From a virus: a stretch of 64,000 nt of DNA. Shown one piece after another: positions 52,264 to 60,669 of the stretch. The notes below the pieces were generated by a model. It was not told where the DNA came from. It saw only the letters and a program-made list of their open reading frames with translations, and searched no databases. Positions within the stretch are counted from its first letter, which is position 1, and each line of letters opens with the position of its first letter. The stretch lies in the IMG/VR virus record IMGVR_UViG_3300004463_000262, positions 1 through 64,000 of that record. One strand, given 5' to 3'. A program made the position numbers and the translations under genes.

Positions 52264-54307
52264 TAACTTTCAGAAGCTTGCTCTCCATCGAGCAAATACA
52301 CCAAGATCAGTCTTAGTACAGACCAACCATGGTCATCTTGGTAGCTCGCTCTTTCGTGATGCAACGCAAGAAGACTTGATTCAGGACTTCTCGAATCGTC
52401 GTGCGTTGTCGAGACGTACAGCATCGATGGGTGGAGACGATGTGTTTGCGGCTGTTCCTAGATTCTATAGTCCTATGGAATACTTCCAGGCGCAGAAGAT
52501 CCCCTATAGAATCAACAATGATCAGGAACGATTCAAGCTTTATCAGTGGTTAGATCTGTTCTATCGAACACACTTCCTTATCCCTATTCTTGTGGATATC
52601 TTTACTCGATTCCCGCTTGTAGGTATTGAGTTAGACTGTCCTGATCCTGAGCTTAAGACTTTCTATGAAGATCTCTTCTTTGATCGCATGGATTACGAGC
52701 ACTTCCTCGTTGATCTTGGTCGTGAATACTGGACGTTGGGTGAAGCATTCCCGCTTGGCCACTTCAATGAAACGTTAGGGATCTGGGAAGACGAAGAGCT
52801 AATCGACCCCACGATGGTAAAGGTACGTAGCTATCCGATCATTGGTGGCGAGCAGTTCTTCTTTAGTGCTGAAGGAATGGAAACTCTGCGCACTATCGTG
52901 GAGAAGAAGGAGCCGCGAGAGATCTATTACTTGCTGGAACGAGACTACCCAGAGTGGATGCCATTTCTGCGCAACAAGAAAGACATTCCTGTTAGTGATG
53001 TTTTGCTCAAGCAGGTAGCATTCAAGGTCAGTCCTCGCGATCTGCACGGTACTCCTATCTTGCTTAGAGCACTACGTACTCTGCTCCACGAAGAAAAGCT
53101 AGTTGCATCGCAGGATGCTGTAGCTGAGCGACTTTATAACCCTGCGATCCTAGTCCAAGTAGGTATTCAGGACATGGGTCAGAACAGAGGCCCATGGATT
53201 CCTACTCCCGCAGAGGTTCAAGATGTTCGAGATCAGTTTGATCTCATGCTTGCATCTGACTTCCGTCTGATGGTTCACCACTTTGGTATCCAGGTGCAGC
53301 AGATCTTTGGACGTGACCAGATGCCGAAACTTGATCAGGACTTTGATCGTATCGAGCAGCGCTTGATGATGACGTTCGGTGTTAATCCTTCACTCTTACA
53401 GGCTGGCTCTGCAACGCAACCTTACGCATCCTCAGCCCTTCAGGCAGAGTTCCTGAACCAGATCCTTAGAACCTATCAGCGGTTCCTTATAAACCATTAC
53501 AAGCAGCGAGCGATGATCGTGGCTGAAGCACAAGAGCACTATGACTATGAGAAGCGTGGTGATTCTCGTGTACCGATCATGGAAGAGGTTCTAGAATACG
53601 ACGATGATGGCAAAGAGGCAATCGTTGAGAAGAATAAACTTCTCATCCCTGAGATGCGAATGAAGGTGTTAGACTTAAGAGATGAAGCCACACAACGACA
53701 GTTCTTGCAAGCGCTCAAACAGCAGGGGGTTCCAATTCCTGATCAGGACATTGCTATGGGAATGCATTACGATTTCGTTGAAGCTCTTGGCAAGTCCGAA
53801 GAAGAGATGATCCAGAAGACTGTTAGCCAACAGGAGGCTAAGGTCAAGACTTATGATATCCTTACGGCAAAGGGTCTGCCAATCCCGGCAGATTTGAAGC
53901 AGGAAGTAGAGGGTATGTCAGGATTCCAGCCACCCGCACCGGGGACTCCGCTTAGCACGGGAGTAGATGTTCCGCAAGGTGGAGACATTGTGATGCCGCC
54001 GCCTCCTGGTGGAGGAACAGGCCCAATTAGTCCGTATGATGCTACTCGTGGCTCAAGACCCGAGCAATCTGATGAAGGTAATCCAATCCCACCGCCCGGT
54101 CAGGTACCGACACAGCCCTCGATCCCTGGAGTTCCAGGACAACCCGGTCTTCTTGGTATCCCAGGCGCACCTACGCCAGCAGTTTCATCCTCTGTGAAGA
54201 GATTGCCACGTAAGCAAGCACAAACATTCAGTGTTCCTGATTTAACAAAAGACTTGACAGAACCGTCTGATGATGCTACTATAGATCCAGATGGAAAAAC
54301 TGAGTAG
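52235..54307 (+). CDS. Portal protein
   Basis: A 690-residue protein. The core (YFQAQKIPYRINNDQERFKLYQWLDLFYRTH..., VSDVLLKQVAFKVSPRDLHGTPIL, MMTFGVNPSLLQAGS) follows the phage portal pattern of stem and wing regions. The last 130 residues are Pro/Gly-rich and disordered. The portal forms the dodecameric ring through which DNA enters the head. Two further leaderless genes start near its end. Confidence 0.8.
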   Translation: MDLLKQGELDNFQKLALHRANTPRSVLVQTNHGHLGSSLFRDATQEDLIQDFSNRRALSRRTASMGGDDVFAAVPRFYSPMEYFQAQKIPYRINNDQERFKLYQWLDLFYRTHFLIPILVDIFTRFPLVGIELDCPDPELKTFYEDLFFDRMDYEHFLVDLGREYWTLGEAFPLGHFNETLGIWEDEELIDPTMVKVRSYPIIGGEQFFFSAEGMETLRTIVEKKEPREIYYLLERDYPEWMPFLRNKKDIPVSDVLLKQVAFKVSPRDLHGTPILLRALRTLLHEEKLVASQDAVAERLYNPAILVQVGIQDMGQNRGPWIPTPAEVQDVRDQFDLMLASDFRLMVHHFGIQVQQIFGRDQMPKLDQDFDRIEQRLMMTFGVNPSLLQAGSATQPYASSALQAEFLNQILRTYQRFLINHYKQRAMIVAEAQEHYDYEKRGDSRVPIMEEVLEYDDDGKEAIVEKNKLLIPEMRMKVLDLRDEATQRQFLQALKQQGVPIPDQDIAMGMHYDFVEALGKSEEEMIQKTVSQQEAKVKTYDILTAKGLPIPADLKQEVEGMSGFQPPAPGTPLSTGVDVPQGGDIVMPPPPGGGTGPISPYDATRGSRPEQSDEGNPIPPPGQVPTQPSIPGVPGQPGLLGIPGAPTPAVSSSVKRLPRKQAQTFSVPDLTKDLTEPSDDATIDPDGKTE
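54254..54282 (+). promoter_or_regulatory. Promoter within portal gene end, leaderless
   Basis: TTGACA (54254-54259), 17-nt spacer, TGC-TACTAT (54277-54282). ATG 54291 is 8 nt downstream. Confidence 0.7.
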
Positions 54308-54458
54308 TGGTTCTGCTCTGGCCTGTGGTCACGCCCAGGTCATATCTGAGCATAGAACCAAATTATCAAAAGAAGGATTAGAGCAACCGGCTGTGTGGTG
54401 CGTCGAATGTGACGGCTGGAGCCGTGTTGTACCTGAACAAACGGAGGACGCTAAATAG
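54291..54458 (+). CDS. Small zinc-binding protein, leaderless
   Basis: A 55-residue protein with CGHAQ near residue 12 and WCVECDGW near 37, a Cys/His metal site. Overlaps the end of the portal gene in another frame and joins the next gene by TAGTG. Confidence 0.55.
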   Translation: MEKLSSGSALACGHAQVISEHRTKLSKEGLEQPAVWCVECDGWSRVVPEQTEDAK

Positions 54459-55561
54459 TGTATGATGACTCTGACGGTTTAACTCTGACCGAGGCCGCAG
54501 TTGAACTAGGAGTAAGCCGCAATTCACTAAAGAAGAGATGCGACAGAAAGACAATCGAGTACTTCATTGATTCCAAGGGTGCTCGTCGTATTCCTCACCA
54601 AGTAGTTTCGGGGATCGGCGTACCGGATGCTAGAGCATTCAAGGGGTACAGCCTTGATCCCAAGTTCGATATTCCTAAGGCAGAACTGTGGGGCAACGGT
54701 AAGGCTCCAGTTATAGAACCTTCTACCACAAAACAGTGGGAGGTTGTTGTTGGGGTGAATGATATCCATGTACCCTACCATGATGACATTCTATTGAAAG
54801 CTGCATTAGAATTGGCCGCAGATGTCAGTCCTGATCGCTTTATCATCAACGGAGACACCAATGATTTCTTTGGTATCTCTCGTTACAATCGTGCTATGGA
54901 GAGGCTTGATCTACTTCAGACCGAGTTGGATCAGGGCAAGGCTGTGCGTCGTGCAATTCGTGACGCTGTGCCTGATGCTCAGATTGAAGAGACGTTGGGC
55001 AATCATGAGGAAAGGCTGCTAACCTATCCGGGCTTCAATGCACCGGCTCTGCGCAGTCTTAACTCGCTTAAGCCGAACGTGTTGCTTGGTCTAGACGAGT
55101 TAGAGATTCGACACTGGCCCACGAATGGCTTTCGTCTTCGTGATGACTTTCTTGTCGAGCATGGTGCTACCATTCGCAGTCAGTCTGGAGCCACTGCTAA
55201 GGCTCGCCTTGATGCTACGTTGATCTCTGGTGTCATGGGACACACTCATAGGATGGGTGAGTCTAGGCGTAGTGGGTATCGTGAGCTAGCTTGGTTTGAA
55301 ACTGGCTGTCTTTGTAAGCTGAATCCAGATTACTTTCCGACTGAGGCAAACTGGAAGCAGGGTATCTGGATTGGTACGTTTTCGACTCAGACTAACAACT
55401 GGAATGTCCAGTTGATTCCTGCTGTCGGTCGTGGATTCATCTATGACGGTAAGCACTATGGTGATACTGCGACGGAGCTAGACATCTTCGTAGGGCCGTT
55501 GCCCAACTTTGAGGCAGACATTCCCTCGGATTATTCGAAGTACATCCTGGTCACGAGGTAG
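54458..55561 (+). CDS. Calcineurin-like phosphoesterase with N-terminal HTH
   Basis: A 367-residue protein. Residues 1-45 form an excisionase-like helix-turn-helix (LTEAAVELGVSRNSLKKRCDRKTI). From about residue 95 comes a metallophosphoesterase: VNDIHVPYHD, INGDTND, LGNHEE and GHTH supply the two-metal site. Fusion of a DNA-binding helix with a phosphoesterase suggests action on nucleic acid ends or a repair role. Starts at GTG within the previous stop. Confidence 0.8.
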   Translation: MYDDSDGLTLTEAAVELGVSRNSLKKRCDRKTIEYFIDSKGARRIPHQVVSGIGVPDARAFKGYSLDPKFDIPKAELWGNGKAPVIEPSTTKQWEVVVGVNDIHVPYHDDILLKAALELAADVSPDRFIINGDTNDFFGISRYNRAMERLDLLQTELDQGKAVRRAIRDAVPDAQIEETLGNHEERLLTYPGFNAPALRSLNSLKPNVLLGLDELEIRHWPTNGFRLRDDFLVEHGATIRSQSGATAKARLDATLISGVMGHTHRMGESRRSGYRELAWFETGCLCKLNPDYFPTEANWKQGIWIGTFSTQTNNWNVQLIPAVGRGFIYDGKHYGDTATELDIFVGPLPNFEADIPSDYSKYILVTR

Positions 55562-55621
55562 TTTTCGCGGCGCAGGGAAGTCTCTATGGTTGTCAGAATA
55601 GTAAACAGGAGTAGACGATAA
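55562..55621 (+). promoter_or_regulatory. Repeated leader motif, copy A
   Basis: TTTTCGCGGCGCAGGGAAG, then ATGGTTGTCA opening an 11-codon peptide (MVVRIVNRSRR). Related copies lie at 59304 and 60414, each right after a stop codon. Confidence 0.5.
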
Positions 55622-55644
55622 GCGGACAAGAATACAACGAGTGG

Positions 55645-55800
55645 ATGATCAAGCACGAATATCCTGCTCTAGGTGATAAGATGGTTGGAGAGATGGAAGC
55701 AGAAGGTATTGTATTTGAGCTACATGAAGAGAATGGGATAGAATTCCCGCAAATAAATGCAGCCAATTGGAAGAGGGTGTCAAGTGAAGAAGAAGAATAA
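55645..55800 (+). CDS. Small acidic protein
   Basis: A 51-residue frame (MIKHEYPALGDKMVG...) ending in Glu residues. No family. Follows the leader peptide of copy A. Confidence 0.4.
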   Translation: MIKHEYPALGDKMVGEMEAEGIVFELHEENGIEFPQINAANWKRVSSEEEE

Positions 55801-55957
55801 AGCCATGCAGATCGCTGTCTATGATCTCGGTGGTAATCCTCTATCTCAAGCAGCGATTGAAGAGATAGAGTTGGCTGTCGTTAAGACGATCAAGAAGCTA
55901 AAGACCGAGAACAATTCGAAGTATACAACGCTCGCTCATACGGTGGTGGTAGAGTGA
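55784..55957 (+). CDS. Small protein of unknown function
   Basis: A 57-residue protein (MKKKNKAMQIAVYDLGG...) starting at GTG with AGAGGGTG upstream. It overlaps the previous frame by 17 nt and the next by GTGA. Unknown. Confidence 0.5.
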   Translation: MKKKNKAMQIAVYDLGGNPLSQAAIEEIELAVVKTIKKLKTENNSKYTTLAHTVVVE

Positions 55958-56145
55958 TTTTTAAAAGCAAAAGAGATAAGCCGATATACGAACAAGAGGT
56001 AGTTATTCTCTCTAAATTATGTAATGCTGTTGGAATTCTTGCACAGAACGGTGATCATCCAGAAGCAAGAAAGAAAGCCAATCGATTGGCTAACGAAGCG
56101 ATGGATATTTTGGATACATTGAGATCACCTTGGAGGAATTTGTGA
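55954..56145 (+). CDS. Small helical protein
   Basis: A 63-residue Ala/Lys-rich helical protein starting at GTG in the overlap GTGA. Unknown role in the nucleotide-metabolism block. Confidence 0.5.
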   Translation: MIFKSKRDKPIYEQEVVILSKLCNAVGILAQNGDHPEARKKANRLANEAMDILDTLRSPWRNL

Positions 56146-56555
56146 CCAAGTTGGATTTCGGACGTGAGATCCGTCTAACTGATGAGAACACAGGTGGACA
56201 GAAGGGAAGCAAGCTAGCAAGACTTAGCCTCATCCCTATCTATGCACAAGTAGAAGAGGCAAAAGTGTATGGCATGGGTGCTGAAAAGTATGCCCCGCAT
56301 AATTGGCGCAGAGGCTATCCGTGGTCATGGTCTTATGATGCTATGCAAAGGCATCTTGTTCAGTTCTGGGCTGGCGAGGATCGAGATGAAGAAAGTGGAC
56401 TTCCTCATTTGGCTCATGCTCGATGGCACACCGGGGTGCTACTAGAAATGTGGCACTATAGTTTAGGGACTGATGATCGGTTTATTCATGAGGCAATCAA
56501 GGCAAGTACTAAACTGAAGTCGCCTCCGAAGAATCTGTCCAATAGGGGTGGATAA
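56142..56555 (+). CDS. DUF5664-type (d)NTP hydrolase-like protein
   Basis: A 137-residue protein: QKGSKLARLSLIPI, AKVYGMGAEKYAPHNWRRG, RHLVQFWAGEDRDEESGLPHLAHA. This matches the phage DUF5664 family, whose members include dATP/dGTP diphosphohydrolases related to MazG-type all-alpha NTPases. GTG 56142 is chosen because GGAGG lies 7 nt before it. Likely trims the nucleotide pool; substrate uncertain. Confidence 0.72.
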   Translation: MTKLDFGREIRLTDENTGGQKGSKLARLSLIPIYAQVEEAKVYGMGAEKYAPHNWRRGYPWSWSYDAMQRHLVQFWAGEDRDEESGLPHLAHARWHTGVLLEMWHYSLGTDDRFIHEAIKASTKLKSPPKNLSNRGG

Positions 56556-56763
56556 AGTGGGAAATGCCGATCTATTAAGAGAATTAACTAAGGTTCATGA
56601 CACTTTACTAAAGGTGCAGGCACATCTATATCATAAGGATGCTATGAATGCGAATTTGCATATGTCAGACAAGGTGTTGTCCACTCCCCTGTATTCAGCA
56701 GTGGAAAAAGCACTAGAGACAACCAAGTCTCTTATGGGGACTCTGATGTTGGAGGAAGATTAA
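56548..56763 (+). CDS. Small helical protein
   Basis: A 71-residue helical protein starting at GTG, overlapping the DUF5664 gene by 8 nt. No motif. Confidence 0.5.
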   Translation: MDKVGNADLLRELTKVHDTLLKVQAHLYHKDAMNANLHMSDKVLSTPLYSAVEKALETTKSLMGTLMLEED

Positions 56764-56765
56764 GA

Positions 56766-57407
56766 ATGTTAATCCAAGTGGACGTTGACAGCACACTTTA
56801 TGATGCTGATGCCCTCTTTGATGAGCTAGCAAGGGAGAATGACATCGAGTGGCCGAGGCGAGCTAAGAGTTGGCTTCCTGCGTATGAGATAAAGCGCTTC
56901 GATGGTACTCCCTGCACTGTAGAGGATCTGAAGAAGGTCTTTCGCATTGCTCATTCTCGCGAATGGGTCATGCAGAATAAGCCCTACCCTCATTCAGTCA
57001 AGGTTCTTCAGGGCATCGTGAATGACTACCCGGAAGCAGAGATCGCGTATGTTTCCGACCGTAACGAACAACAGACAGGCTCACTACGTGAATGGCTTGA
57101 TGAGAAGGGATTTCTTTTCAGCGATGACACTCACGTGGCAGCCACTAAGGACAAGCGTCATTGGATGCGTGAACGTCGTCCCGAGGTAGTGATTGATGAT
57201 CGTGTTCGTACTATGTTGATGGCCCGTTACGAGCTAGGCTCGTATGTCGTCAGTCTGGAGCACAATCACAACACTAACCTGAGGAACGAGGTTGAACACA
57301 TCTATATCATGAAGGATTGGAAGGGCATTGATGAAGTATTGCGAGAAACAATCCTTCCTAAGTTACAGCAGAAAGCTGTGACTAGAGAAAAAGAACTATC
57401 ATACTAG
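56766..57407 (+). CDS. HAD-family 5'-nucleotidase-like phosphatase
   Basis: A 213-residue HAD hydrolase. Motif I QVDVDSTLYD (Asp nucleophile), a helical cap, motif II YVSDRN (Ser/Asp), Lys in ATKDKRHW and motif IV VIDDR. Similar to NT5C-type deoxyribonucleotidases, which dephosphorylate nucleoside monophosphates. Starts 3 nt after the previous stop. Fits the neighbouring dNTP genes. Confidence 0.78.
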   Translation: MLIQVDVDSTLYDADALFDELARENDIEWPRRAKSWLPAYEIKRFDGTPCTVEDLKKVFRIAHSREWVMQNKPYPHSVKVLQGIVNDYPEAEIAYVSDRNEQQTGSLREWLDEKGFLFSDDTHVAATKDKRHWMRERRPEVVIDDRVRTMLMARYELGSYVVSLEHNHNTNLRNEVEHIYIMKDWKGIDEVLRETILPKLQQKAVTREKELSY

Positions 57408-57413
57408 GAGACA

Positions 57414-57686
57414 ATGGAAGAGAATAACGATCTAAACGTAGAGCAGGATGAGCAGGACGGACAGCGTATTCCACGAGTACAGCTAAGTCCTCATCCGCTT
57501 GGTGGGTTGTCGGTAATCGTGCGTGACCCACAGGGGCAGACTCTAGCTACTAGGATTGACTTGCCCGAGGCAACAATTCTCTACTCTCATCTAGGAGCGC
57601 TGATTACCATGGCGTTCAATGAGATGTATGTGCAGGCTGCTCAAGCATCAAATCAAAGTAAGGTTGTAGTACCAGGGAGGAATTAA
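57414..57686 (+). CDS. Small acidic protein
   Basis: A 90-residue protein (MEENNDLNVEQDE..., then a beta-rich centre GGLSVIVRDPQG). GGAGACA precedes the ATG. Stop shares its A with the next ATG. Unknown. Confidence 0.5.
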   Translation: MEENNDLNVEQDEQDGQRIPRVQLSPHPLGGLSVIVRDPQGQTLATRIDLPEATILYSHLGALITMAFNEMYVQAAQASNQSKVVVPGRN

Positions 57687-57979
57687 TGCCAGAGACACTA
57701 ACACTAGCTGAATTGGATAAACGTGTAAAACGTCTGGAAGAACGTTATCCGGGCATCACTGTTGAACAGATGTATACGTTCTACACTGATCGTGCCATTG
57801 GCACGAAGGAGTTCCGCAATTTCCTTGCCAAGCACGATCCTATATTTGCTGAGGTACGTGATACCAGTGTGGACGATGAGATTGATGAAAATGCTCGTCG
57901 TATTCAGCGAGAACGAGAGGCGCAGGCAAGTGGGCTTAGTATGATCGGCAAGGATGGGCAGGTTGTCAACCCCGAGTAA
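57686..57979 (+). CDS. Small charged protein
   Basis: A 97-residue helical protein starting MPETLTLAELDKRVKRLEERYPG, with a charged C-terminus. Unknown. Confidence 0.5.
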   Translation: MPETLTLAELDKRVKRLEERYPGITVEQMYTFYTDRAIGTKEFRNFLAKHDPIFAEVRDTSVDDEIDENARRIQREREAQASGLSMIGKDGQVVNPE

Positions 57980-57982
57980 GGG

Positions 57983-58011
57983 TTGCGCTAACCTGCTAAG
58001 TCTGCTATCAT
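57983..58011 (+). promoter_or_regulatory. Promoter, leaderless type
   Basis: TTGCGC (57983-57988), 17-nt spacer, TGC-TATCAT (58006-58011). The ATG follows 6 nt later. Same -35 variant as at 25737. Confidence 0.72.
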
Positions 58012-58017
58012 AGACCT

Positions 58018-58260
58018 ATGGCTTATGCTAGCGAAGCAATCCTAGAGAAGATCCTGGAACTATCTGCTGACGTGGAAGCATTAAGTGTGCAGGTAGCTAA
58101 CCAGGATAAGGTCATCACTGGTATGAAGCATTACCTCAAGGTGGCTGCTGACTATCGCAATGATGATCCTGCTCAAGTATTGGGTGCGATTCAGGCTGCG
58201 CTTGGTGAAGCCGCAAAGTATGAAAAGACCAGAAGGGTTAAGCGAAAAAAGAGGAAGTAG
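58018..58260 (+). CDS. Small coiled-coil protein, leaderless
   Basis: An 80-residue protein: MAYASEAILEKILELSADVEALSVQ coiled coil and a very basic end (RRVKRKKRK). ATG 6 nt after the -10 box. Possibly nucleic-acid binding; unknown. Confidence 0.55.
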   Translation: MAYASEAILEKILELSADVEALSVQVANQDKVITGMKHYLKVAADYRNDDPAQVLGAIQAALGEAAKYEKTRRVKRKKRK

Positions 58261-58262
58261 AT

Positions 58263-58994
58263 TTGAGCTTATTTAATCGAGGGCCAGAGAATGAATCTAA
58301 TCTGGTGACCTACTACTTGGGAGAGGATGATCTTCATCCCAAGATTCAAGGGGCATTCGAGTGGTTCAAAGAGGATGTCCTTCCATTTTTCCATAACGAT
58401 TGTCAGGATAAGATCATGCTTGCTGGTGGAGCATTGCGATCCCTGTTTACTGATACATCGATCAGAGATTACGATGTTTATGCTGACATAAACACCATAG
58501 AAAAACTTAGTGACAATCATTATGCCGTGTTGGCAAGCAAACATGGCGGCTGGACTCGTATTTCTAACACAGCACGATCTTATACTTATAAGAGGATGTT
58601 TTTCAATCCTCTGGAACAGAAGATTGATCATTCTCTGGTCAACTTCATCAAGACTCCATACGTGACGCCACAGTCTGTAATTGAGACGTTCGATTTCACT
58701 GTTTGCATGTGTGCTATCACAAAGGATCAGATCACCTATCATCCAGACTACTTCGTAGATCTGGCAACACGTGTCTTGCGTGTCAATAGTTTGGAAGATC
58801 CTTTGAGTACTCTTTGGCGTGTACAGAAGTACAACAAGTTGGGGTACACAATGTCACAAGAAGAGATGTGGAAGACCGTCGAGGCCGTGCATGATCTGGG
58901 CACACTGCCAAGGATTGTAGATGAGGGTGAGAAGACCAAGGCATCTTTGAAAGAGAACGTAATGACTTTGGAGGAAGTCTTTAGATCATCATGA
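58263..58994 (+). CDS. Nucleotidyltransferase of CCA-adding/poly(A) type
   Basis: A 243-residue protein with a Pol-beta-type head: MLAGGALRSLFTDTSIRDYDVYAD (GG...R then DxDxY). After it, ETFDFTVCMCAI and YFVDLATRVLRVN...DPLSTLWRVQKYNKLGY echo the RRDFT-NALA and EDPLRxLRxxRFxxxLGF pattern of tRNA CCA-adding enzymes. Because no tRNA here encodes CCA, a tRNA 3'-end maturation or repair role is attractive. The divergence means the substrate is unproven. TTG start. Confidence 0.62.
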   Translation: MSLFNRGPENESNLVTYYLGEDDLHPKIQGAFEWFKEDVLPFFHNDCQDKIMLAGGALRSLFTDTSIRDYDVYADINTIEKLSDNHYAVLASKHGGWTRISNTARSYTYKRMFFNPLEQKIDHSLVNFIKTPYVTPQSVIETFDFTVCMCAITKDQITYHPDYFVDLATRVLRVNSLEDPLSTLWRVQKYNKLGYTMSQEEMWKTVEAVHDLGTLPRIVDEGEKTKASLKENVMTLEEVFRSS

Positions 58995-59293
58995 CACAAG
59001 GAGAGACAATTGAGAGCATGCGCTATGAGTTAGGGCGCGACTCTGCCCAGAAGGGAGAGCCACTCCATGAGGGAGCATCGGAAGAGTTCTATCATGGTTA
59101 CACCGATGTGAAAAAGAGCGCTTGGTCTGGCTCTTCTAACGTCATGCCGAGAACATTTGCCAGGGGAGGTAGTCAGCCCGAGGAATGGGTGTGTTTATGC
59201 GGTCATCATAATCCACGTTACGTTCAAAAGAACTGTTGGAAATGCGGAGTGGCTAAAGTCGTTGTCGAAGAAGCAAAAAGGACACACGGCTAG
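58991..59293 (+). CDS. Small protein with RanBP2-like zinc finger
   Basis: A 100-residue protein. N-terminal YELGRDSAQKGEPL...EEFYHGYTDVKK resembles the local GxxxG family. The C-terminus WVCLCGHHNPRYVQKNCWKCG follows the RanBP2-type CxCxx..NxxxxxxCxxC zinc finger, a single-stranded RNA or protein binder. ATGA overlap with the nucleotidyltransferase suggests they work together. Confidence 0.6.
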   Translation: MTQGETIESMRYELGRDSAQKGEPLHEGASEEFYHGYTDVKKSAWSGSSNVMPRTFARGGSQPEEWVCLCGHHNPRYVQKNCWKCGVAKVVVEEAKRTHG

Positions 59294-59303
59294 ATGGTAG
59301 GGG

Positions 59304-59363
59304 CTTTCTCGCGGCAGCGAAGGGGTCTAATGGTTGTCAAAAGAGCAAACACAGGGAGATAGT
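59304..59363 (+). promoter_or_regulatory. Repeated leader motif, copy B
   Basis: TTTCTCGCGGCAGCGAAGG, then ATGGTTGTCA opening a 10-codon peptide (MVVKRANTGR) that ends just before the AAA+ gene. Related to copies at 55562 and 60414. Confidence 0.5.
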
Positions 59364-60413
59364 ATGTCAGTTACAGTAGATTTCATTCATGAACTTCATG
59401 GTTCCGGTGATTGGACTTATGCCTCCTTTATAAAGGCGATAGAGACTGCACAGTATCCTGTCATTAGAGCCTTTACATGGGACTGTCGTGAGTTCAAGAA
59501 CATCGAGGATGCTCAGTTCTATTTCAAGGGAAGCATGGCACGTGAAACTGTTCTTCATAATCATCAGGATGGTGTCTTCCACCTTCGTAGAGATCATGGG
59601 GAAGTTTCTGTAGTCGTAGCTGCACACTCTCATAAGCGGTGTCAGGAGCTACACGATAAGGCTAGGGAATTTGCTCCTGAGTATCAGAATTCATCAGAGA
59701 GAGAAGTATCTGTTACCTTTTGGTCTATGTCTGCCAATGGCCCGATGTCTGTGACTCGTTCTTTGGATGTACCAAGTTGGGATGAGATCAAGATCAACTA
59801 TACGGGCGATGTCAAGGAAGAACTAGACGAACTGATCAATTCAGAGTGGCGTCCTACGAGTGGAGGTCAGTTGATTCTTTGGCATGGTGTCCCTGGTACG
59901 GGCAAGACCACTGCGCTTAGAGGATTGGCTCGCGAATGGAACAATTGGTGCGATATCCATTACATTGCAGATCCCGAAGTGTTCTTCGGAGATCGCGCTG
60001 ATTACATGCTCAATGTGATGCTCGATAGGTATGACACCGAAGATAATCGGTGGCGCCTCTTGATCTTGGAAGATTGTGGCGAACTGATTGGAGCCGATGC
60101 AAAATTGAAGTCAGGCCAGGGGCTATCTCGGTTGCTTAACTCTGTTGATGGACTGATTGGCCAGGGATTGAAATTCATGGTCTTGATTACTACCAACGAA
60201 GAACTTGGCAAGCTGCACCCTGCTGTTACACGTCCCGGTCGTTGTCTGGCTCAGGTAGAGTTTCGTCCTCTGGATCATGATGAAGTGATCCAATGGCTCA
60301 AGGCCCACAAGGTAGAGTACGATGCTACCGGTGGTTTGACCATTGCTGAGTTATATGCACGAAGATACAACTTCACTAACAAGGGTAAAACCAAGGTCGT
60401 AGGATTCGGTTAG
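59364..60413 (+). CDS. AAA+ ATPase (BCS1-like)
   Basis: A 349-residue protein. N-terminal 150 residues are a mixed domain of unknown role. The AAA+ core has LWHGVPGTGKTTALRGL (Walker A, about 181-191), LLILEDCGE (Walker B), TTNEELGKLHPAVTRPGR (sensor and arginine finger region), as in BCS1/FtsH-type ATPases. ATG 59364 is chosen because GGGAG lies 6 nt upstream. Likely a remodelling ATPase for phage proteins or DNA. Confidence 0.75.
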   Translation: MSVTVDFIHELHGSGDWTYASFIKAIETAQYPVIRAFTWDCREFKNIEDAQFYFKGSMARETVLHNHQDGVFHLRRDHGEVSVVVAAHSHKRCQELHDKAREFAPEYQNSSEREVSVTFWSMSANGPMSVTRSLDVPSWDEIKINYTGDVKEELDELINSEWRPTSGGQLILWHGVPGTGKTTALRGLAREWNNWCDIHYIADPEVFFGDRADYMLNVMLDRYDTEDNRWRLLILEDCGELIGADAKLKSGQGLSRLLNSVDGLIGQGLKFMVLITTNEELGKLHPAVTRPGRCLAQVEFRPLDHDEVIQWLKAHKVEYDATGGLTIAELYARRYNFTNKGKTKVVGFG

Positions 60414-60468
60414 GCCGTTTTCGGCGGCGCGGAGGGTTCCAATGGTTGTCAGTTTAGCTAACATGTCT
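60414..60468 (+). promoter_or_regulatory. Repeated leader motif, copy C
   Basis: TTTTCGGCGGCGCGGAGGG, then ATGGTTGTCA, but here the peptide frame (MVVSLANMSREG) stays open and continues into the next small gene. Confidence 0.5.
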
Positions 60469-60669
60469 AGAGAGGGTTTAAGCATAGAAAGGATGCTAGA
60501 ACAATTGGAGTATAGATTGGGATCTCTTGAACATGTGTATTGCGCAGGGTATTGGTGCGCATATAATAGTCGGGCGTTTAGGCTTAGCTCTCACTTGCCC
60601 GATCTTCATCAGAAGATATGGAAACAAGGATACGCCGATGGCGAGGGAGATATGCAAAATGTTTGTTAG
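60442..60669 (+). CDS. Small AGYxxG-family protein with leader-type start
   Basis: A 75-residue protein: MVVSLAN from the repeated leader, then LEHVYCAGYWCAYNS and [14 protein letters not shown] of the family motif. Met at 60463 or 60495 are alternative starts. Overlaps the next gene by 11 nt. Confidence 0.55.
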   Translation: MVVSLANMSREGLSIERMLEQLEYRLGSLEHVYCAGYWCAYNSRAFRLSSHLPDLHQKIWKQGYADGEGDMQNVC

